A stretch of DNA of 64,000 bases from assembly GCA_020809705.1 (NCBI GenBank), contig CP085831.1:4960001-5024000 (forward strand), in the 5' to 3' direction. Position 1 is the first letter of the stretch. The number at the start of each line of letters is the position of its first letter. A model generated the notes under the pieces. The model had not been told where the DNA came from and did not search any database. It saw nothing but the letters and a program-made list of their open reading frames with translations. The DNA comes from Calonectria ilicicola. Taxonomy: Eukaryota; Ascomycota; Sordariomycetes; Hypocreales; Nectriaceae. Positions 57,099 to 64,000 of this stretch are shown here, piece by piece. The position numbers and the translations under genes were made by a program.

Positions 57099-57795
57099 CC
57101 GTTTCACTAGGATTGTTAGTGAACTTGTCACACGATTGGCTCGATGCGGGGAAACACGGAGCCAAAGGCCCACAGATACTCTTGGCAATGCGACGCGACG
57201 TCAGCAAAGGAACCAGTGACACACGACTAACTCGTAGTTCTTCTTCAAGTTTGAAGCGAAGTCTGTCAATGTCACCGTCACATGTGCGGAAAATTTCAGC
57301 CGCAAGTATGGAATACTAATCCCATATCAAACTCAAAATTAAATGTATTTGATAGTTTGTTTCTTGTCTAGATCATGGTTCACTGACGCGTGTCAACTGT
57401 TGAGCGTGGTCTAGCGCGTCACGGATCCCGCGTTTTTTCTACACCAAAAAGCACATCACTACAGGGTAGCAGCCAGCAATATAATCCCTAGAAAATTGCT
57501 ACGCCCTCTATCTTTCCCAAAATCAAATTATAAATAAATAATTTAGATATAGGCTTTATTACTACTTATCTATTTATTTATTTACTATCAGATATATATC
57601 TTCGGCGGTTGAATTACACAGTGCTGAAGGTGAGGACATCACAGGGGCACGAACTTTCAAAGGGTGTATTGTACAGACGGCTCGTGTTGTTACTGAGTGT
57701 CCCCTGTTTTCCTGTTTCTGCAATAATTAATATACGTGTTCAAGTCTCTAATAATCATACATAAAAATTCCAAAATCCATAATCGCCTATTTTTA

Positions 57796-59442
57796 TCAAT
57801 TTTGCAATTCCAAGTCCCCAGGCTTGAGTTGGCTGGCGAGCAAACTCCTCGCACGGATCCTTTCGCCAAATAAACACAGAAGCCATGGAACTGACGTAAG
57901 CAGAAGCCCAATGCATCCCAAGATTGTACCCGCAATTCCGTTCGACAAATTCTGAAACATGATGTGAGTGAACAAAGGGAAAACACCAGCCAAAAGATTT
58001 CGGCACATGCTCTGTGCTGCCAATGCGGATGACGCATATCGATGATATATCTCAGCCAAATAGTTGAATACTGCGAGGTAAATGTTGAAGATACCCATTG
58101 TGCAGGAACCGATGGCAAGGGCAGGGGCTATCCATGGCACATCAGGAGACGCACTCCAGCCAAACCAGAAAAGACCAGCGGGCAAGAGAATGGACTCGAT
58201 ACATGCAGAATACAACCAGCCCTCGGGAGACGACATGGGGCCAGGCCACAATTTTCGAAGAATCGGATCCTGGACAATATTCAAGACTGCACCGAGAACA
58301 GAACCGACAACAACGGCAGTGTAGACGGCACCAACTTGAGTGCTATTAAAATCGTACACACCCCTGAATACCAGACCGATACTGTTGAATTGCATGTAGA
58401 GAATAGCCCACGCAAACGAAACCCAGGCGGAAAACCAGAAGACGACAGGCTCCGTGACTAATAGTTTAAGGGGAAAGGCAAAACTGGAAAGAATAACACT
58501 GAAGCCAAGCTTTGGTTGTTCACCCATTTGAGCTTTGAACTGGAAATTGTGGATAGAAATGGTGTGGGTTGAGGGTGATGATTGGTTGCAAATTTTGTTA
58601 AGATACTTGCATTTGTTCTTCAAAAGCACGTTGCTTCTTGTTTCAGTAAAGAAGAAGAATAGGGCCAACGTGGTCAATCCAATGGTAATGAGCTGTGGAT
58701 AAAATACCCAATTCCATTTCAGACGATCCACGATGATACCGCTGAACAGGGGGCCCAAACCAGTTCCCGCCATGACTGTCATTGAGTAAAGAGCCATTGG
58801 CGTATTTCGGTGTTCTTGGTCGAAGAGATCACTTATCACGCCTCCGGTCAGAGTTGCAAATATTGAAGCGCCGCTGCCAGTGACGAGTCTCGAAACCAAC
58901 ATGCCGGCATATGATGTCGTAACGGCACAACCGAGCGTTCCGAGGAAGAAGACAACTCCAGCCCCCATAAACACCCAGTATCGACCGTAGTTTTCACTTA
59001 TCGGAGCCATGATCATGGGCGCAAAGCCAAATCCTGCCACGAAGAGAGTGATGCCGAGATTGTATTCGGTGACGGTAACATTCCATGCCGGCACAAGTTG
59101 CTCTGAAGCCAGTGCATACCCACCTGCTGAGTATGCGGCCAGTGTAGACGCGATAAATGTTCCGCAGAGGGTAATCATTTTTTTGCGGATTGTCCATTGA
59201 AAAGGCGCTCTGAATTTGTCCATGTCTTTGGAGAGAATTTCGACGCCTTCTAGTTTAGAGAACCCCCTGGAACTGAGATGCTCCGAGAACGAAAAACCTG
59301 GCTCGAGCGCTTCTAAACCAAGCGACACTTCGATTTTGGCGTCCGAGTCGACATGCCTGTTTTCGATGGTGAAAGCTTTCGTTAGGAGGTTGGCATTCTT
59401 GCCGTCTCCGCTAGATGCCTCAATCCCATGATTGTGTGTCAT
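57796..59442 (-). CDS. MFS drug/polyamine-type antiporter (DHA1)
   Basis: A single-exon gene of 548 residues. After a polar N-terminus of about 85 residues come twelve spans in the DHA1 style. The motifs include MAPISENYGRYWVF, the ALYSMTVMAGTGLGPLFSG segment typical of proton antiporters (motif C), and ETRSNVLL after span six. The central loop contains an extra segment (KYLNKICNQSSPSTHTIS) that stays in frame and shows no consistent intron, so I keep it. It is likely a plasma-membrane exporter. It is divergent from the beta-glucosidase, with a 558-base shared promoter. Confidence 0.9.
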   Translation of the reverse strand: MTHNHGIEASSGDGKNANLLTKAFTIENRHVDSDAKIEVSLGLEALEPGFSFSEHLSSRGFSKLEGVEILSKDMDKFRAPFQWTIRKKMITLCGTFIASTLAAYSAGGYALASEQLVPAWNVTVTEYNLGITLFVAGFGFAPMIMAPISENYGRYWVFMGAGVVFFLGTLGCAVTTSYAGMLVSRLVTGSGASIFATLTGGVISDLFDQEHRNTPMALYSMTVMAGTGLGPLFSGIIVDRLKWNWVFYPQLITIGLTTLALFFFFTETRSNVLLKNKCKYLNKICNQSSPSTHTISIHNFQFKAQMGEQPKLGFSVILSSFAFPLKLLVTEPVVFWFSAWVSFAWAILYMQFNSIGLVFRGVYDFNSTQVGAVYTAVVVGSVLGAVLNIVQDPILRKLWPGPMSSPEGWLYSACIESILLPAGLFWFGWSASPDVPWIAPALAIGSCTMGIFNIYLAVFNYLAEIYHRYASSALAAQSMCRNLLAGVFPLFTHIMFQNLSNGIAGTILGCIGLLLTSVPWLLCLFGERIRARSLLASQLKPGDLELQN

Positions 59443-60000
59443 GGTTTTGGACCGGGTTCTTGTTGTACTTGGTGTAACTGGTGATTTCGCTTTATCTCAG
59501 TCGAATGGAATTGCCTTCTGGTCATAACCGACCGGGTAATGTTGACCGCCGCGGGGTCGGCTATCTTTGTGGTAGGAATAAAACTTGGAGGGGAACCATG
59601 GACTGTGCTGACGGCGACGTTTGATTTGGCGAATTTCTCCAAGTGTCGATTGAGAAGAACACCAACAAACCAGGTTAGTTACTAGAGCTCGTTAGAACTA
59701 TATGCTTGTGTCACGATAGGACCGGTCGACAAAATTTAACTCGGCTACGCTGGATGGCAAGGATCCCGTCTCCGCCGCGGCGGGGAGACACGGACTCTGT
59801 CCGCTCCTCCACTTCCCCATTGTCTCCACCTCGCATGCAGGTCACAAGCCGTCGACACATCATCCCCCAGGAGGTCGAGTGGATATTACAGTTGCGTGGG
59901 ATTTAAATCCGAAGCTGCCTCGTTCGTTTACCCTCATGCAATTGACTCAAGCCTGGAACACCAGTTGCTTCAGTCACATCTTTTACATTTCCATTTTGCC
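59443..60000. promoter_or_regulatory. divergent promoter of the antiporter and beta-glucosidase genes
   Basis: A 558-base spacer between two divergent genes. It contains a GTCTCC...GGAGACAC inverted pair around a CCGCGG centre at 59768-59791 and another GTCTCC at 59822-59827. No gene is supported. Confidence 0.6.
59768..59791 (+). promoter_or_regulatory. GTCTCC-GGAGACAC inverted pair around CCGCGG
   Basis: GTCTCC and GGAGACAC flank a short CG-rich centre (CCGCGG). The half-sites match the palindrome upstream of the sugar transporter. The site lies in the divergent antiporter/beta-glucosidase promoter, about 210 bases from the beta-glucosidase ATG. Confidence 0.6.
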
Positions 60001-62859
60001 ATGATTGTGAAGAATAACGAGGCCGTGGCGGTCCCACCAGCCAAACAGGCCAATGCGACCACGAACACCACGGCTAGCGGCTTCGCTAGAGAGAAGCTAG
60101 CCCAAATGACACTGGAGGAAAAGGTTCTCTTGTTGACAGGCCAGGACATGTGGCGAACACATGCAATTCCTCGCCTTGGAATTTCCCGAATGAAGACATC
60201 TGACGGCCCTGTTGGTGTTCGTGGTGGCATTTTCACTGACGGCGTCAAAACTGCCTCTGCGCCGACTGGGTGAGTTTTGAACCAGATAACTTGCTTTTTG
60301 AACATGCCTAATTGAAATCCACAGTGTTTCTTTGGCGGCCACCTGGGATAATGATATTATCGAGGACGTTTGCAAGGTCTTGGTTACCGAAGCTCGAAGC
60401 AAAGAGGTCGATGTCATTCTTGGACCTACTGGTTAGTCAAACCTTTCAGTGCATTGGAAAGTTCATTCCGTTGAATATTTTTAGTCTGCATCCCAAGAAC
60501 TCCTCTTGGAGGCCGGAATTTTGAAGCATACAGCGAGGATCCCTTTCTTACTGGTAAACTTGCCGCCACATTCATCAATTCCATCCAGAGCGGCGGCATC
60601 GGAGCTTGTATTAAGCATTTCGCTGCAAATGACCAGGAGACCCGACGATTTTTTATTGATGAAAAGATTCCTGATCGTGCCCTGCGAGAGATTCATCTTC
60701 AGCCATTTCAGATCGCTATTCGCGATAGCGACCCCTGGACTCTCATGACGGCATACAATAAAGTCAACGGAACCTTTTGTTCTTCACACGAATTCCTCCT
60801 CAAAGATGTACTCCGTGGCGAGTGGGGATGGGAGGGATTGGCAATGAGTGATTGGTTTGGCACCAACAGCATCGTGCCATCCGTTACCGCTGGGTAATTT
60901 ATAACCTCCTCCATTTTCTTGAAACTTATTTAATGCTCGTATAGTCTTGATCTTGAGATGCCGGGACCGGTAAGACGACGAGGCAAACACCTTCTTGATG
61001 CTCATCGCCTCGGACTTATCGAGACTGAAGCAATTGATGCCTGCGCTCTTAGAGCACTTGAGTTGCTTCGAAAGACCGGAAAGAGCGAGATACCTGATTG
61101 GAAGGAAGGCGAGGAGAAGGCTACCGATCTTCCTGAGCACGGGAAAATTCTTCGAAAGGCCGGAGGTGATGGTGAGTACTGCTCGTTTGATAGTCTGCCC
61201 TACCGACATCATGCTAACTCTGCACTAGGCATCGTTCTCTTGAAAAACGAAGCCTCTCTTCTTCCTCTTCAAAACCTTGATGGAAAGAAGATTGCCATCA
61301 TTGGCCCCAATGCCGCTCGATCTGTGGCATCGGGAGGTGGGAGCTCAAACCTAGAGCCTCATTACCGAACAACTCCCTACCAGTCGATGAAAGAGGCTCT
61401 CCATGAGAAATTTCCTAGTGCGACAGTACAAACTAGACAGGGAATTTTGACTCATCGATATCTCCCTCTAGTGGAGAGTTCCATTATGAGAGACCCAGAC
61501 ACTGGGGGCAAAGGATTCGTCTTGTCCTTGTATAGAAACATGACACATTCTGGAGAGCCATTCAAAGTGGAACATCGGCCTAGTTCCAATCTGGTCTGTT
61601 ACGATGGCCTGCCTCCCGAGTTGACTACCGGCGAAGAGAGGTATTCTTACCGGGGAAGGTGTATCATTACTCCCAAAACGAGCGGAGTTCACCAGCTTTC
61701 GCTGTCGACCTGCGGCCCTGGAAAGCTATATGTGAATGGAAAGCTTCTTATCAACATTGAACGACACTGGTGGTCACCCAAGTCGCCATTGTTTATGAGC
61801 TATGGTTCTCCCGAAGAGCGTGTTGATATTGAAATGGAAGTTGGCAAGGAGTATGAAGTGCTTTTGGAATCCATTAGCCGCGAGCCCAAGCCATATGATC
61901 TGTCATACACTGGAGAGCTTGAGAGAGAAGAGGTTCAAGATGGCGGGAGAATCGGTTTCTTGGAAAACCCTGGTGATCTTGATCGACTGCTACAGGATGC
62001 TGTGGATCTCGCTGCAGCAAGTGATATTGCTGTTATTGTCGTTGGCAAGGATCACGAGTGGGAGTCTGAGACTAGCGACATGGTTTCTATGACCCTTCCT
62101 GGACGCTCAGATGAACTTATCTCTGCCGTTTCCAAGGTCAACTCCAACATCATTGTTGTGAACCAAACTGGTAGCCCAATAACAATGGGATGGAAGGACG
62201 AGGTATCCTCCATTGTTCAAGCTTGGTATCAGGGTCAAGAGCAGGGCAACTGCTTGGCTGATGTTTTGCTTGGAGCTACTAATCCCTCCGGAAAACTACC
62301 AATTACGTTCCCACGCCGAATCGAGGACACTCCTCCTTTCGAAAATTATCCTGGCGACAATGATATTGTGCACTATGGAGAGGGAATCTACGCTGGATAC
62401 CGATTCTATGATCACCGCAAGATAGACCCTCTATTTCCCTTTGGATTTGGCCTTTCTTACACATCATTCGAGTACTCCAACATTCGTCTGAGTGGCAATG
62501 TTCTTGCATGTGATGGTAAAGGAGCCAGCCAAATTGAGGTTGAAGTTGATGTTACCAACACTGGGGGTCGAGAGGGCAAAGAAATTGTCCAATTCTATGT
62601 TTCACAAGTCACCACTCCGAAACTCACCCGCCCAGTCAAGGAACTAAAGGGATATAGCAAGGTGACCGTGGCACCTGGTCAGACTACCACAGCTCGTGTG
62701 GTCCTCGACCGCGTTAGTATATCCTACTGGGATGATAGCGTCCAGAAGTGGGTGATTGACGCAAACGCTGAGTTCAAGGTTATGGCCGCCAAGCATTCAA
62801 GAGATGAGGGATTGTCTGCCAAATTTACCTCTGCTGAAAGAGTGGAATGGACTAATTAA
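60001..62859 (+). CDS. GH3 beta-glucosidase with PA14 insert
   Basis: Five exons (60001-60269, 60325-60431, 60485-60893, 60945-61171, 61229-62859) give 880 residues. The GH3 N-terminal domain reads MTLEEKVLLLTGQDMW, SDGPVGVRGG, PRTPLGGRNFEAYSEDP and KHFAANDQETRR, with the nucleophile Asp248 in AMSDWFG. The second GH3 domain begins at LLKNEASLLPL. A PA14-type insert spans roughly residues 405-555. A fibronectin-III-like C-terminus follows, with YGEGIYAGYRFYD. There is no signal peptide, so the enzyme is probably intracellular. It would hydrolyse glycosides brought in by the nearby sugar porter. All four introns are canonical. Confidence 0.93.
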
Positions 62860-62947
62860 GTCAAGTTATAGAAAGCAGATTGAAGTTGAAAGGAGTTGAT
62901 ATAGATCAAGTAAATTTAATTCGAATATCAATACATGTACAAACTTA

Positions 62948-64000
62948 TCATAACATCATATGTAAAATTTCCAAATCTCGAGTAACTGTCGGGCAAGTAT
63001 GTGTTCCATGGACAGACACGATATCCTTGATTAGATTCGTGACTTGTTCAGCATCAGGTAGCAAAATTTCGCTGGCCTCACTGGCTTGCGATATGAAAGC
63101 GACTTGTATGGCCATGGCAAAAAAGCTAAGACAAATATTAGTAGGGATGATATGTATTGAGTTGAAAATGCAACATGCCTTCGACAAGAATTAATTGGAT
63201 GCAAGAGTAATGGTAGTGGCTCGTGCATTAATCCGCTGTGCCGCACAGAAAGAACCGCACAGTCGATTGCTATCCTGGCACCAATTTTGTCACCTTCTGC
63301 TAAGGAAAGGCTTGGTCTCCTGTGCAGAGCTCGATAGACAAAAGGCCGATGAATGATGGACTTTGCGGAAAAGTACCGAGCAATGAGATGACCTTTTAAC
63401 CTCTCAATAGTATCCCTTGAGTGATATGGACCCAAGTCGTGGTTGGCTTGTGACACAGAGTAGGATGGGAATTGGAGGGTGGCAGGTAGGCATGCCCTCC
63501 ATTCTTCCAACTGCCGATCCAACTCCAATATTACGGACTGGGATGTGTAGAGTAGCTTGTCTGACTCGGATAAAATGGGTGAATCGGTTTGGGCATTGTC
63601 TTCGTCCGGTTCTACAACGGGTGTTAGTGCATAGTTCGTACAAGACAAGGATCACACTCACTTCTATTAAATAAATGGAAATGTATTCGATTGAGGAGCC
63701 TTCTCATTGCAATATGTGCCAAAAAGAAGAACTGATATTCTCGATGGGTATCTTGGCTCGTATCGGGGACAAGGGGCAATGGTACAGTACTGGCGTGGAT
63801 GCCCAATCCGCTGGGCGGGAAATCGAATTCTGCAAGGAGTTGACTACGAAGAACTTAGCATAAATTTAAACGATGAGGGAATTTCCACTCATACCTTTCG
63901 TGAAGATATGCGACCCAATAAAGCTGACACTGATGGGCATCCAAGACCTCTTGGCTGCAAGCAGTCAGCAACATATAAAATAGTCAATGTGTGGGCTTAC
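62948..64000 (-). CDS. fungal transcription factor, C-terminal part (5' end outside the window)
   Basis: Exons run from the window edge to the stop at 62948-62950. Readable pieces are QEVLDAHQCQLYWVAYLHER, then EFDFPPSGLGIHASTV, then EYQFFFLAHIAMRRLLNR, then LDRQLEEWRACLPATLQFPS, then IARYFSAKSIIHRPFVYRAL and GLMHEPLPLLLHPINS. This is the fungal-specific regulator (MHR) domain; the DNA-binding part must lie beyond 64000. The last intron (63178 down to 63126) uses a GC donor (AAG then GCATGT) with a normal acceptor, and restores the frame. The gene is convergent with the beta-glucosidase and 88 bases away. It may be the regulator of the sugar-uptake block. Confidence 0.85.

Larger units (their letters stand above)
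56825..57795. promoter_or_regulatory. promoter region of the sugar transporter with palindromes
   Basis: About 1 kb between two minus-strand genes. The half nearest the transporter holds two strong palindromes, listed separately. The other half has AT-rich TATTTATT-type repeats near 57535-57600. No gene is supported. Confidence 0.5.

Noticed and set aside
58540..58610. Intron in the DHA1 antiporter central loop
   Set aside because: The only GT-AG pair removes 67 bases and breaks the frame; the unspliced frame stays open and family-like.

Overview
This window looks like nuclear DNA of a filamentous ascomycete (Pezizomycotina). Most genes carry short GT-AG introns of about 45-60 bases with CTAAC/CTGAC-type branch sites. 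The gene set is fungus-specific: four Zn2Cys6 regulators (one also with C2H2 fingers), a CFEM receptor-like protein, a LysM/GH18 killer-toxin-type chitinase, an Ecp2-type secreted protein, a Cas1-like acyltransferase, MFS carriers and a GH3 beta-glucosidase. I cannot name the genus from the sequence alone. Exon models were built by hand; where I summed exon lengths, the total is a multiple of three unless I say otherwise.

Layout. 1-13 kb: an APH-like kinase, a multi-pass membrane protein, a Zn2Cys6 regulator, a fatty-acid-desaturase-like gene and a divergent membrane protein. 13.7-18.5 kb: a 997-residue TPR-CHAT (caspase-like) protein, tail-to-tail with a serine beta-lactamase-like hydrolase. 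18.5-25 kb: gene-poor, with two paralogous orphan small proteins, a 2 x 99-bp tandem repeat and an intronless alpha/beta hydrolase. 25-41 kb: a run in which four of six genes carry lesions. These are an ACMSD-type decarboxylase (1-base frameshift, an expected active-site Asp read as Gly), a Zn2Cys6 regulator (one in-frame TAG), a killer-toxin-type chitinase (three in-frame stops) and the secreted protein divergent from it (frameshift). An Ecp2-type secreted protein and a Cas1-like acyltransferase between them look intact.

41-54 kb: an ankyrin protein, a possible small two-exon gene, a CFEM-GPCR-like receptor, a short-chain dehydrogenase, a metallo-beta-lactamase-fold hydrolase divergent from an FAD monooxygenase, and a regulator with two C2H2 fingers plus a Zn2Cys6 cluster. 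This could be a small catabolic or modifying cluster with its own regulator; I see no PKS or NRPS. 55-64 kb: a sugar transporter, a drug/polyamine-type MFS carrier, an apparently cytosolic GH3 beta-glucosidase with a PA14 insert, and the C-terminal part of a further fungal regulator cut by the window edge. The two promoter regions of this block share GGAGACAC/GTGTCTCC palindromes, which suggests joint control of glycoside uptake and hydrolysis.

The strongest leads are the head-to-head chitinase/secreted-protein pair with its clustered lesions, the TPR-CHAT protein, the paired orphan proteins, three GC-AG introns in two genes, and the shared palindromes around the beta-glucosidase block.
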